Assembly (NCBI GenBank): GCA_046345315.1
Contig: JBKDKA010000158.1
Location: 16,335-80,334 of the forward strand
Direction of reading: 5' to 3'
Origin: F1-80-MAGs062 sp046345315
Lineage (GTDB): Bacteria; Planctomycetota; Planctomycetia; Planctomycetales; Planctomycetaceae
Length of the DNA: 64,000 bases
Positions 7,348 to 16,659 of the stretch are shown piece by piece. The translations under genes were made by a program, and so were the position numbers. The notes beneath the pieces were generated by a model. That model ran no database searches and was not told the DNA's origin. It saw nothing but the letters and a program-made list of their open reading frames with translations. Position 1 is the stretch's first letter. Each line of letters starts with the position of its first letter.

Positions 7348-9970
7348 AGGCCAGTTCCTTTGTTTTCTGTTTGACAGGGGCAGGTTTCATCGCCGCCTGC
7401 TGCTGTTTCTTGTGCCGTTCCAGTTGCTGTTGCGGCTGGAACAGTTCTGTGGCGGTCATCTTGGCTGACGATTCCAAAATCACTTCGCGTAGCTCGGCCT
7501 TGTTGTTCGTATAGATGTGCGCAGAGCGGCGACCACGGGAGGCGCTCACATACATCTGTTCTCGGCCTGCAGCACCGAATGATTCAGCCGAGACGGCTAT
7601 AAACGCATGATCGACGGTCCGGCCCTGACTGGCGTGGCTGGTGGTGACAAACCCCTGTGCCAAATGGCCAAATTCGGCGTCAATCGTCCAGCCATTGTTC
7701 AGCGTGATGTCGCCGTTACGGCTGAACGCCGCTACTTCGTAAACAGCGCCATTGTTCAGGCGGTGTTTTCGGTCTTTTGTCAGGCCGCCGGTGGTGAGTC
7801 GAATCTTGTCTCCGACAGCCAGAGAAAGGGCTGCTGGTCGGTACACAGAATACCGTTCAGCCTGGTCAGTCAGAGATTTGGGGATCGTGTTTCCAATCGT
7901 CATCCGCGATCCTTTGCGATTGCCCTTCGAGTTCTGATGAAACACAACGACATCCCCTTCCCTCAGAAATGCCGGATCCTGGCGTTCTCCCAGCGTGAGG
8001 TGCAGCGGCACCAATGCCTGAACCTGGTGGTCAGGACCGGTGATTTTTTCCCGTTCCCTGAGAGTTTCTCTGATTGCCGCACAGAGATGCTCCGCTTCTC
8101 GGTGAGTGGGTGATACGACCAGAGCTGATTCCTCTGCCATGACGGTGTTCGCATAATCAGTCGCTATTCGGCGGTCCCGAATGTCGTTGTCCAGTTCGTG
8201 AACCCAGCCAAGCCGGTCCAGCCGGTCAAATCCCTGCTGCAAATGGCCGTTTGCCATGGCAGCAATTGCCTCTCTGTACTCACCCTGCTGTCGTCGGATA
8301 GTTTCGATCTGAATCGGTGTGGTTCCGGCATAGCGGTCGAGCAGTCCCAGTACTCCTCCTCGTTGGACGCTGCCGTGCTGGCGTTTCCAGTCGCCGGAGA
8401 GAATCAAGCGAGCATTGGATCGTTCCGCCAGTTCTACGACCTTTCGCAACTGCCGAGTCCCGAGGAGAGACGCTTCATCAATCCAGATGACAGAATCCCG
8501 AATTTCTCGCTGCAAGGTTTCATTGATCAGCAATTCGGCCACGGTCGTGGCATTCGCAAACCCTTCATCCCGGAGAACCTTTCGGCTGGCGTCGGCGGAC
8601 GGCGCAAATGTGAATACCGAACGTCCGCCGGCTTCGATGGCCGCGACTGCCTGAGACATCAATGTGGTTTTTCCAGTTCCTGCGCCACCCAGTATGAGCT
8701 GTAGCCGATCATCACTCTGTGTCAGACACCGGATGGCATCAATCTGTTCGTCACTCAGCCAGTCAACTTCCGGTTTCCAGTGAGGATTCAGGGGTTCGAC
8801 GGTATGTCGGCTGTCACGAGCGAATTTGAGAACCGCTGTTTCGTCAGCCAGCACTTCCGGAAGGCTCGACATTCGCCGGCCTTCCAGTTCCCGCGTCAGC
8901 AGTCGCTGTCTCGCGGCTTCGGGGATTACTTCATGGACATTAATTGTCCCGACACCCATTCGGAGTGCTTCCGCCAATACCTGACGTTCTGGAACGACGG
9001 ACTCCCGTTCAAAACAATGTTCGAATGCCTGCTGAACGGCTTGCTGAGCCGTCGCAGGCCCGTTGACCGTTCCAGCGGATGGCGAAGTCAAATTATGGAA
9101 TTGTTTCTCCTCATCGGCATCCAATCGAGACCGCCAGTTTTCTTGAAGCGTGTCGAATGATTCATGACCGGATTTCGTGTTGCGGGTTCTGGCACCGAGT
9201 TCGGCCTTCTTTTCTGGAGATGTAATCCCCTTCTCTTTGGCAAGCTCCTCGATTTCGGTCGTTCGCCGAGAGAATTTCTTTTTAGTGGTCTTTGAAACCC
9301 CGGCAATGTCCCAGTGTCGGCCGTCACGTTCGATGGAATACCCCAGTTCCTCCCGCAATGCTTTCGCCAGTCGGGCGTGCATTCTTGCTTCGAAATATCC
9401 GGCATCGCGTTTCAAATCACGAAACTGGGCTGCTTTGAAACGGTTCTCTTTGTCATCGTGTGTGACATTGAAAACGAAACAATGAATATGGAGGTGGGGA
9501 TCGACCTCGCCTTTGTCATCCGGCCGGGTCGTCGTGTGCAGAAAATGTCCCCAGACGAGATTGCCCGTTGTTCGGTTTTCTTGTTTTCCGCCGATCCGAA
9601 CTCGAGTCTTTGCTTCCTGTTCCATTTCCAGCATCGTTTCATAGACGCTATGTTCGACGATCGCCTCAATGCGTTTGTCGCCGCCGACGGCATAGGCCAG
9701 CGTCACACCTTTCGGGACGTGCCAGTTGAAATCATAACCGACCGTGCGATCAGTGTTTTGGCGTGCTGTGAGCTGCTGTCCGGTTCGTGGATCCTGATTG
9801 TTGCACAGAGCCTGAAAGTCACTTTCCTGAATTCGGCCTTCCAGTCCTAGCATCTGAGCCGTCTTGCCGCCCCAGATACCGGCTTTCTCCTGACCTTCGC
9901 CGTAGTATTCAGCATGAGAATAGTACGACGCGGCACTGGCAGGAGATCGGTTCTGAATGATGCGTAACAT
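7337..9970 (-). CDS. MobF-family conjugative relaxase-helicase (TrwC/TraI type)
   Basis: Nicks oriT, stays bound to the 5' end of the transferred strand and unwinds the plasmid. The TrwC relaxase domain fills about residues 1-300: candidate catalytic tyrosines Tyr16/Tyr17 and Tyr22/Tyr23 (ASYYSHAEYY), and the HUH metal site with DPHLHIHCFVFN (His161, His163) plus His145. A superfamily-1 helicase follows: Walker A GGAGTGKTT at 428-436, Walker B IWIDEA at 495-500, and the C-terminal UvrD-like motif SHASQGRTVDHAFIAVS. At 877 aa it is slightly shorter than F TraI or R388 TrwC (about 970 aa and more). The 140-aa gene overlaps its end. The hairpin at 10115-10148 is a candidate oriT/relaxase-binding site. 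Confidence 0.93.
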   Translation of the reverse strand: MLRIIQNRSPASAASYYSHAEYYGEGQEKAGIWGGKTAQMLGLEGRIQESDFQALCNNQDPRTGQQLTARQNTDRTVGYDFNWHVPKGVTLAYAVGGDKRIEAIVEHSVYETMLEMEQEAKTRVRIGGKQENRTTGNLVWGHFLHTTTRPDDKGEVDPHLHIHCFVFNVTHDDKENRFKAAQFRDLKRDAGYFEARMHARLAKALREELGYSIERDGRHWDIAGVSKTTKKKFSRRTTEIEELAKEKGITSPEKKAELGARTRNTKSGHESFDTLQENWRSRLDADEEKQFHNLTSPSAGTVNGPATAQQAVQQAFEHCFERESVVPERQVLAEALRMGVGTINVHEVIPEAARQRLLTRELEGRRMSSLPEVLADETAVLKFARDSRHTVEPLNPHWKPEVDWLSDEQIDAIRCLTQSDDRLQLILGGAGTGKTTLMSQAVAAIEAGGRSVFTFAPSADASRKVLRDEGFANATTVAELLINETLQREIRDSVIWIDEASLLGTRQLRKVVELAERSNARLILSGDWKRQHGSVQRGGVLGLLDRYAGTTPIQIETIRRQQGEYREAIAAMANGHLQQGFDRLDRLGWVHELDNDIRDRRIATDYANTVMAEESALVVSPTHREAEHLCAAIRETLREREKITGPDHQVQALVPLHLTLGERQDPAFLREGDVVVFHQNSKGNRKGSRMTIGNTIPKSLTDQAERYSVYRPAALSLAVGDKIRLTTGGLTKDRKHRLNNGAVYEVAAFSRNGDITLNNGWTIDAEFGHLAQGFVTTSHASQGRTVDHAFIAVSAESFGAAGREQMYVSASRGRRSAHIYTNNKAELREVILESSAKMTATELFQPQQQLERHKKQQQAAMKPAPVKQKTKELAYDY

Positions 9971-10114
9971 GACGGGTGCTCGCCGGGACTCAATGAGAGT
10001 CGTTCATCCAGACACGCACGAACGTCACGGTCTGTTGCCGATTTCTCCTTCAATGAAAATCTGTTCCATCGAAATAGCGCGACGCGAGCGCTCGGTCAAA
10101 TGGAATAGTGACAT

Positions 10115-10148
10115 GGACGTGGACCGTTTCTGGAACCGGTCCACGTCC
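10115..10148. repeat. Perfect 12-bp inverted repeat upstream of the relaxase (candidate oriT hairpin)
   Basis: GGACGTGGACCG (10115-10126) and its exact complement (10137-10148) enclose a 10-base loop. It is 145 bases upstream of the relaxase ATG on the same strand. There is no T-tract, so a terminator is less likely. MobF relaxases recognise an inverted repeat next to nic, so this is the best oriT candidate in the window, but no nic sequence was recognised. An operator controlling relaxase expression is the alternative. Confidence 0.5.
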
Positions 10149-10158
10149 CGTATCGGGA

Positions 10159-10353
10159 TCAATTCTCAGCTGGTTTGTCTGAAGGCAAGCTGCCGAACCG
10201 CAGGCGGAGTTCGGCTTTTTGCGTTTTGGAATCCACCGACAGCGATGCCGTGGAACAGTGCCAAATCATGAGACCGACGGCTAAAACACCGGCAATCGGC
10301 GAGATCAGGAACGACAGTATCGTTGTCGTCAACATGAGAACGGGAATCCGCAT
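10159..10353 (-). CDS. Small membrane protein (64 aa)
   Basis: Sixty-four residues with one or two hydrophobic segments (about residues 4-31, VLMLTTTILSFLISPIAG onwards) and a polar, charged C-terminal tail. No strong ribosome site precedes the ATG at 10353. It reads toward the relaxase in the same direction as the 81-aa gene upstream, so it may belong to the mobilisation operon, for example as an exclusion or coupling accessory. It could also be a chance frame; amino acid composition is the main support. Confidence 0.4.
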   Translation of the reverse strand: MRIPVLMLTTTILSFLISPIAGVLAVGLMIWHCSTASLSVDSKTQKAELRLRFGSLPSDKPAEN

Positions 10354-10538
10354 CGGGACAGCTTTTTTAAGATCGTCCTTTTTTCAAGAGCACAACATTG
10401 GTCGTAATATGAATCATGAACGTACCATTGCGGATGACTGAGGAAGCGGGGGAACTATCGAAATCTGAGGCGGGTTCCGACAGAGGAACGGGACTCCGTG
10501 TGCTCCGTAACAGCTCAAAGGAGCGTTCTGTGCGGCGA

Positions 10539-10784
10539 TTACCGAGAATCGACTGATCGCTGACTTTCGTCTTCGGGTCGTTCGATCTCCAGAACCATTT
10601 TCTTCGCCTCCTGCAGTTCACGGCCGAGCAGTATGATTGGCGTTGCGAGACCGATTACACCAGCAACTCCCGCACATTCACATCCGCATCCCATCTGACT
10701 GCCGGAAACTCCCAGCAGCAACGCTCCCATCAGAAATCGTCGTTTGAGTGGTGACCAGCAAGATTCTGTCTTTAGTGCGTTCAT
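10539..10784 (-). CDS. Small Cys-rich membrane or lipoprotein-like protein (81 aa)
   Basis: Begins at ATG 10784 with GGAGA seven bases upstream. After a basic N-terminus (LKRRF) there is a hydrophobic stretch, a Cys cluster (MGCGCECAG) that may serve as an imperfect lipobox, a second hydrophobic segment (GVIGLATPIILLG) and an acidic/basic tail. Such small envelope proteins near relaxases are often entry-exclusion or mating-pair accessories, but no family is recognised. Confidence 0.5.
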   Translation of the reverse strand: MNALKTESCWSPLKRRFLMGALLLGVSGSQMGCGCECAGVAGVIGLATPIILLGRELQEAKKMVLEIERPEDESQRSVDSR

Positions 10785-11329
10785 GTTGGTGTCTCCGGAA
10801 AAGAAAGGCTTTTATTTCCGAAGAGGCAAGGCTGGCTCACCAGCAACCACTCCCTTCCGCAGGAGACACGCACGGTGAACAGAACAGACTCTGTTGCAGT
10901 CGGTCGTTCAGAATTCGGTTTTCGCCGATTTCATTTTTTCTACTCGGACCGAAAAACATTCCAGTGAAAGCTGGAACAGATCACTTCGCAGCAATGACGA
11001 CGGTGGTGCTTCGTGTCCGAATAGTTGAAGATGAAGTGGACCCCGGTCTTTGGAACAGTGGGCGCGAATGCTTAGGTGGATCCGAAAAGCGGAAACAGGT
11101 AGTCAACTGCGGCTGCTACGCCAGGCAAAGCTCGGGAGAGACGAAATGTTATGAGCCCATGACCGGAATCTTTCACCTGAACCCGGTTAAGGAGAGTCGG
11201 GCCCCGTAGGATCTTCAGGGGTGATTATGGGGCGGTTGAAAAAGCCTCCCTAATGTCTTACGCTCAGCGGGAGGCGTGGTTCGCAGGCCTGAAGCGTGAA
11301 CTGTAACTTGCTTGAAGGGGCCGTTCTTG
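10785..11329. other. Non-coding stretch with several hairpins, possible structured RNA
   Basis: No supported gene. The segment 11040-11275 is dense in self-complementary pieces: CCCG 11182-11185 with CGGG 11198-11201, CCCC 11202-11205 with GGGG 11218-11221, and GCCTCCC 11244-11250 with GGGAGGC 11269-11275. The part around 11050-11170 (a GAAAAGCGGAAA stretch, then CTACGCCAGGCAAAGC and GGGAGAGACGAAATG) reads like a folded RNA such as a group II intron 5' domain remnant. No intron reverse transcriptase, domain V or exon boundary was found. It may be the leader of the CHAT operon that starts at 11330. Confidence 0.35.
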
Positions 11330-14300
11330 GTGAAGTTGATCGTCAGGCATTTGGACGACTCGAATCCTCCGCAATTTCGCCTTGTTCGACAGAACGATGG
11401 GAAAGATGTTGGACCGCTGATGATTTCCTCTCCTCGTGGGTTTCCAGTCGAAGGGATGCCGCACAGTGAGCTGATGAAGGAGTTGCGGTGGTATCTGGAA
11501 GTGTTCCTCGACTATCCGTTCTCACCATTCACGGAGAGAGCCGAACGAATTCAAGCGGCGCTGCGTCGGTGGGGGACCGAAGCGTTCAAGTCATTGTTCG
11601 GAGGTCGTGAAGCAGGACGATTGTTTGACGCGGCTACGGAACAGCAATACGCAGAACTGCACCTAGAAATTTCCAGTGACGATCCGGCCATTCTGCATTG
11701 GCCGTGGGAAGCCCTTGAGGATCCGGAAGTCGGTGTGCTGTCTCGAACCTGCCGCATTTCACGCCGTCTCAACAAAGTCCGAGATCCGCACCCGCTGTCG
11801 GACAAGTTACCCAGAGATGTCATCAACATTCTGCTGGTAACGGCTCGGCCGTATCAGTCGGATGTGCAGTTTCGATCTGTTTCCCGTCCACTTGTCGATT
11901 TGATTGCACGTCACAAACTTCCGGCGAAGGTGACATTGTTGCGACCGCCGACACTTCAGCAGCTTGAAGAACATCTCAAGGCTCATCCAGATCACTATCA
12001 CATTCTGCACTTCGATGGTCATGGATCCTATGGCAAGACTGTCCCTCAGCCAGGACCACATCAACTGACGCTGCAGGGGCCACAGGGGAAATTGGTCTTC
12101 GAAGACGCCAGCGGCGAGCCTGATCCACAGCCTGCAACTGTGTTGAGCGAACTGATGCGAGATCATCGAATCGCGGCTGTGGTTCTGAATGCCTGCCAGT
12201 CAGCGATGGTCGATGATGATGCTGACAGTGCCTTTGCGTCAGTTGCAGCGGGTCTGCAGCAGTCCGGAGTTCGCAGTGTGGTGGCGATGGCCTATTCGCT
12301 GTACGTCAGCGGAGCCCAGGAGTTCTTGCCAGCCTTCTACCAGCGACTTTTTGAAACGGGAGATGCTGCGGAAGCAACTCGAGCCGGTCGTCGACAGGCG
12401 ATGATACAACCGGATCGTGTCTGTGCTCGCGGGCGTTTTCCGTTGGGAGACTGGCTGGTTCCTGTCTTGTACGAACAGCGGCCTGTGGACCTGCGGTTTC
12501 GTGTGAACGACGCTCAAGCTGCCGTGGAAGTCGAACTGAATGCGGGATCAATTCCTGATGAAGCACGGGATCTGCAAAACCCCTACGGCTTCATCGGACG
12601 AGATGGAGCTGTACTTGAACTTGAACGAGCAATGCATCGGCCTCCGGCGGGGATTTTGATACAAGGGCTTGGCGGAGTTGGCAAGACGACCTTGTGTCGT
12701 GGCTTTATCGACTGGCTGGTGAAAACCAACGGACTGCCCAAAGGATGTTTCTGGTTATCGTTCCAGGAAATTCGCAGTGCGGAGTTTGTGATCAACCATC
12801 TGGTCGGTACGCTCTTCGGCACAAATGCCTTGGCAGCTCCGATCGATCAGAAACTGGGTGCCTTGACCCGCACGCTACGTGAGAATCAATATCTGATTGT
12901 CTGGGACAACTTCGAGGTCGTGTGTGGCAGTGCAGCGGACGGGCACGCGTCCAATCTGACTGAGGCAATTCCGAAGATTCTGGCGGATCTGTTGCAGGGG
13001 TTGCGAGGCGGCAAAACGAAAGTGCTGATCACCAGTCGCAGCAGCGAAGACTGGCTGCCTCCAACGGATTGTTTTCGGATTCCCATCCGCGGACTGGCGG
13101 GTGAAGAACGGTGGGAGTTTTGCGACGCTATCGTTCGGGACTTCGGGCTCAAAGTCGATCGCAACCAGAACGACTGGAAGAAGCTGATCGATGAACTGGA
13201 AGGACATCCGCTGGCCATGCGAGTCGTCCTGTCCAGGCTACCCTCGGCGTCACCGTCTCAACTGATGTCTGGTCTGGCTGCCAACCTGAAGCAATTTCAC
13301 GGACTGGATGCAGAGTCCGCAAAGATGTTTGCAACGCTGAAGTTTGTTCAAGACGGTCTGCCTGCCGAATTGCAGACCTGGCTAACGCCCTTGTCACTGC
13401 ATGAACGTTTTGTCGATGCGGATTATCTGAAGTTCATGGGCAAGCAATTACCCGAACGCGTGCGTGATGCAGACTCCGCCGTTAATCGCCTGATGTTGCT
13501 GCTTTCAACTGCGGGATTGCTTACCAGCATCGGTCAGGGGATGTATGAAATGCATCCAGTTTTGAGCAGATTTCTGCAGCAATTCTTCCCCATTGCGTGT
13601 TCGGCAGAATTTGTGACGGCGTGGCAGCGATGCTTTGTCGACGTCATGGGGCGTATCGCAGATCACTTTGCTCCGAAGGAGCTTCATGAGCAGCGAGGCG
13701 CCTTTCGCATTCATGGAGCCAGCTTTCGCCGCGCGCTGGATTTGGCCATCGATATGGGCATTGCACCCCATATTACCGTATTGAGGGAATCCCTCGCCGC
13801 CTACGCGATGAACTCCAGACGTTTTCAGGAAGCGAATCAATTGTTTCTGAATGTCGCGGAAAATGGTAGGAAAAGCAGAGATCCTGACGGAGAGGCGGCG
13901 GCTTATCATCACTTGGGGTTCATCGCTCAGGAGCAGCGAGACTTCGCAACCGCCGAGCAGTGGTATCGAAAATCACTCGACATCGATGAGAAGCATGGGA
14001 ACGACAACGGCGCGGCCAACACTTATCGCCAGTTGGGCTTCGTCGCTCACGAGCAGTGCGACTTCGCGACGGCCGAGCAGTGGTGTCGAAAATCGCTCGA
14101 AGTTTTTGAGAAGCAGGGTAACGAACTCGGCTCGGCAAGCATCTATCACCAGTTGGGAATCATCGCTCAGGTCCAGCGCGACTTTGCGACGGCCGAGAAG
14201 TGGTACCTAAAATCGCTCGCCTTCGAAGAGAAGCAGGGGAACGAACTCGGCGCGGCCAGGAACTATTGCCAGTTGGGCATCATTGCTCAGGAGCAGCGCG

Positions 14301-14854
14301 ACTTTGTGACGGCCGAGCAGTGGTATCGAAAATCACTCGACATCGATGAGAAGCACGGGAACGACAACGGCTCAGCCAGGGGCTATCACAACTTGGGCAG
14401 ACTCGCTGGGGAGCATCGCGACTTTGCGACGGCAGAACAGTGGTATCGAAAATCACTCGACATCACAGAAAAGGAGGGGAATGAACTTGGCGCGGCCAAC
14501 ACCTATCACCAGCTGGGCATCATTGCTCACATGCAGCGCGACTTTGCGACGGCCGAACAGTGGTATCGAAAATCGCTCGCCATCAAAGAGAAGCAGGGGA
14601 ACGAACACGGAGCGGCAAGCACCTCCTGGCAACTGGGACAAATGGCTCAGTCGCAAGGACGACAGTTTGATGCGGCCAGGTACTTCCTGCAGTCGTTTTC
14701 GGTTTTTCGAAAGAACGACCCGAGGTACTCTCAAATGGCACGAGACGGCTTTACTACAGCGTGGCGGAAATGCAGCGACTACGAACAACAAGAGTTACGA
14801 AGGCTTTGGCACAACGAGAATCTTGGTGAGTTTCCAGAGGGAGAATCCACATGA
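11330..14854 (+). CDS. CHAT protease-NB-ARC ATPase-TPR protein (1174 aa)
   Basis: Predicted STAND-type switch protein with its own protease. GTG 11330 is chosen as start because GAAGGGG lies about 9 bases upstream; TTG 11312 is also open. Domains: CHAT caspase-like protease (about 160-385) with catalytic His231 in HFDGHG and Cys289 in LNACQS; NB-ARC/AAA ATPase (about 420-720) with P-loop GLGGVGKTT (446-454), Walker B YLIVWDNFE, sensor ITSRS and GLPL-like GHPLAM; then six near-identical 40-residue TPR units and one degenerate unit. TPRs would sense a ligand or partner, NB-ARC oligomerise on ATP, and CHAT cleave a target. The caspase-like gene overlaps its stop by ATGA. Bacterial CHAT and caspase proteases often act in anti-phage cell death; the target here is unknown. 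Confidence 0.9.
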   Translation: MKLIVRHLDDSNPPQFRLVRQNDGKDVGPLMISSPRGFPVEGMPHSELMKELRWYLEVFLDYPFSPFTERAERIQAALRRWGTEAFKSLFGGREAGRLFDAATEQQYAELHLEISSDDPAILHWPWEALEDPEVGVLSRTCRISRRLNKVRDPHPLSDKLPRDVINILLVTARPYQSDVQFRSVSRPLVDLIARHKLPAKVTLLRPPTLQQLEEHLKAHPDHYHILHFDGHGSYGKTVPQPGPHQLTLQGPQGKLVFEDASGEPDPQPATVLSELMRDHRIAAVVLNACQSAMVDDDADSAFASVAAGLQQSGVRSVVAMAYSLYVSGAQEFLPAFYQRLFETGDAAEATRAGRRQAMIQPDRVCARGRFPLGDWLVPVLYEQRPVDLRFRVNDAQAAVEVELNAGSIPDEARDLQNPYGFIGRDGAVLELERAMHRPPAGILIQGLGGVGKTTLCRGFIDWLVKTNGLPKGCFWLSFQEIRSAEFVINHLVGTLFGTNALAAPIDQKLGALTRTLRENQYLIVWDNFEVVCGSAADGHASNLTEAIPKILADLLQGLRGGKTKVLITSRSSEDWLPPTDCFRIPIRGLAGEERWEFCDAIVRDFGLKVDRNQNDWKKLIDELEGHPLAMRVVLSRLPSASPSQLMSGLAANLKQFHGLDAESAKMFATLKFVQDGLPAELQTWLTPLSLHERFVDADYLKFMGKQLPERVRDADSAVNRLMLLLSTAGLLTSIGQGMYEMHPVLSRFLQQFFPIACSAEFVTAWQRCFVDVMGRIADHFAPKELHEQRGAFRIHGASFRRALDLAIDMGIAPHITVLRESLAAYAMNSRRFQEANQLFLNVAENGRKSRDPDGEAAAYHHLGFIAQEQRDFATAEQWYRKSLDIDEKHGNDNGAANTYRQLGFVAHEQCDFATAEQWCRKSLEVFEKQGNELGSASIYHQLGIIAQVQRDFATAEKWYLKSLAFEEKQGNELGAARNYCQLGIIAQEQRDFVTAEQWYRKSLDIDEKHGNDNGSARGYHNLGRLAGEHRDFATAEQWYRKSLDITEKEGNELGAANTYHQLGIIAHMQRDFATAEQWYRKSLAIKEKQGNEHGAASTSWQLGQMAQSQGRQFDAARYFLQSFSVFRKNDPRYSQMARDGFTTAWRKCSDYEQQELRRLWHNENLGEFPEGEST
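13894..14610 (+). repeat. Tandem 120-bp repeats encoding TPR units
   Basis: Six copies of a 40-codon unit with high identity at DNA level (shared blocks such as CGACTTTGCGACGGCCGA and TCGAAAATC), followed by a divergent seventh. Each encodes a TPR of the form YxQLGxIAxxQRDFATAEQWY. Near-identity suggests recent amplification or homogenisation, so copy number probably varies by recombination. Confidence 0.85.
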
Positions 14855-16659
14855 ATCGAGCCATCGTCCTGATTGGCGTTCAGAACGCCCGCAGTCTTCC
14901 TGTGCTGCAGGCTGTGCTAGCCGGAGTGGCCGGCATGGAGGAGTGGGCGAACTCGCAGGGGATTCCGACCGAGCGAATTCGAAGAGTCACCGACGAATCG
15001 GCAGACGTCACACCGAAACGCATCAAAGATGCCATCATCGAACTGCTGCAGCCGGGTGACCTGGAGCAGTTAATCATCTATTTCGCAGGTCACGGAATCA
15101 ACGTCGGCTGGTCAGAATACTGGCTGCTGTCGGATGCCATCAGCGATTCCAACGCGGCAGTGAATGTCAAGGCGAGCGAAGAACGGGCTCGTCACTGCGG
15201 CATTCCCCATATAGTCTTCATTTCCGATGCCTGCCGATCGGCTGCCGCTGGTATTCAGGCTCAGGGAATCCTGGGCAGTACGATCTTTCCGAACCCGAAC
15301 GCAGTCGGTCCGGAAATGGAAGTCGATCTGTTCTTCGCGACGTTGGTTGGCGATCCTGCTCTGGAGATCAACGATCCCGCCGTGGCTGCTCAGACATTTC
15401 AGGCCGTCTACACCGAAGCTCTTCTGGAAGTGCTTCGAGGCAAGCATCCTGTCGTCACAGTCCCTGACACCAACATCGGCGGAATCGTCGTACGCCCTTG
15501 GCCACTGAAGAAGTTTCTGGCCAAAGAGCTACCGATCCGAGTCTTTCAGGCAACTAGCGGACCGAACCCGCGTTCTCAGCAGCCTGATGCCCGAATCGGT
15601 TCCAACCCAGAGGCCTGGATTTCACTGATCCCGGCGATGACTGTTGGCTCACCACCACCAACGTTCACCGGCCCGCCGCCCAATGATGCTCAGGAGCATT
15701 CTGAACTGGCCATCGTCGCTGCTGATCGGACATCGATAGCCACTCGATCGATTCTTTCCGAAGACGGATTGCAACTGGAATCAGTCCTGTCGTCCATTCC
15801 GATGGCGGAGTCCATGACTCGGCATGATCTCGACATTTTCAGCCGGCAGAACCGCAGATTCCGCGATGACGCTCGATCCATGTCACGTCCCTTCGGACCC
15901 CTGCACATGGAAACACGCTGCGGCTTCAAGATTCGCGGTGCTCGAATTCTGAAGTGTACCGGCGCCATGCCTTCCGGCGTGTTTGACGATAGTACGGGAG
16001 CCCACACAGTCGTTCCCGAGCATACTGCTTGCAGCTACCTTCTGGAGTTTGAAAACGGAACCGGAGCCTTACTGCCCGCGATTGGCGGCTTTCTGGCCAG
16101 TCTGACGTTTGAAGGCCACCAGCTGGTCGATGTCGCCTATGAACCGTCGGAATTCACAGATCGCTGGAATGAATTTAACAGCCGGGCGGACGACATTCGA
16201 GCACTTCGTGCAACCATCGCCGCTGCAACTCGCATGGGGACATTCCGCCTGGAAGGCGACGACGCGGCACTACTAGCACGCCGTATGCGGTTGGAAAATG
16301 GAATTGATCCATCGCTGGCTCTGTATGCAGCTCACGCGTACCGCGATCAGGGGAATCGCGATCGACTTCGGGAGATGGCTGGCTTCATACGGGAGTATCT
16401 TGGCTTCTGCCCTTTTGACATTGCCCTGCTGAGTGGACAACTCAACGAAAACCTCGCTGACCCGTTCCGCGATCACGTGTTTCCGTTTTTGCCCATGCTG
16501 ACACAAAGCTGGGCTTTGCTTCCGGCCTACGATGTCAGACTGGCGGAGGGACTGGAAAACATCTCACGTCATGTGCTGTCAAATTCGTTGTGGACATTAC
16601 TGAATCCAGACGGTGTTCGTCTGGTTGCCGACGTTCTTCAGAAGGGAAAAGTTCAATGA
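14851..16659 (+). CDS. Caspase-like (peptidase C14/metacaspase) protein (602 aa)
   Basis: N-terminal caspase-fold domain (about residues 1-230) with catalytic His81 in IIYFAGHG and Cys128 in FISDACRS, both in the expected strand-end positions. The ATG overlaps the previous stop (ATGA at 14851-14854), so translation is coupled. Residues about 240-300 form a Pro-rich linker; the C-terminal half (about 310-602) is an unrecognised alpha/beta region, perhaps substrate- or partner-binding. It also overlaps the next gene by ATGA. It may be activated by, or cleave, the CHAT protein or the hydrolase, as in proteolytic cascades of bacterial caspase/CHAT systems; this is inference. No signal peptide, so cytoplasmic. 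Confidence 0.88.
   Translation: MNRAIVLIGVQNARSLPVLQAVLAGVAGMEEWANSQGIPTERIRRVTDESADVTPKRIKDAIIELLQPGDLEQLIIYFAGHGINVGWSEYWLLSDAISDSNAAVNVKASEERARHCGIPHIVFISDACRSAAAGIQAQGILGSTIFPNPNAVGPEMEVDLFFATLVGDPALEINDPAVAAQTFQAVYTEALLEVLRGKHPVVTVPDTNIGGIVVRPWPLKKFLAKELPIRVFQATSGPNPRSQQPDARIGSNPEAWISLIPAMTVGSPPPTFTGPPPNDAQEHSELAIVAADRTSIATRSILSEDGLQLESVLSSIPMAESMTRHDLDIFSRQNRRFRDDARSMSRPFGPLHMETRCGFKIRGARILKCTGAMPSGVFDDSTGAHTVVPEHTACSYLLEFENGTGALLPAIGGFLASLTFEGHQLVDVAYEPSEFTDRWNEFNSRADDIRALRATIAAATRMGTFRLEGDDAALLARRMRLENGIDPSLALYAAHAYRDQGNRDRLREMAGFIREYLGFCPFDIALLSGQLNENLADPFRDHVFPFLPMLTQSWALLPAYDVRLAEGLENISRHVLSNSLWTLLNPDGVRLVADVLQKGKVQ

Noticed and set aside
10367..10621. An 84-aa minus-strand frame between the two small mobilisation genes
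   Set aside because: It overlaps the better-supported 81-aa gene in another frame and is rich in Arg/Ser with no hydrophobic or structured pattern.
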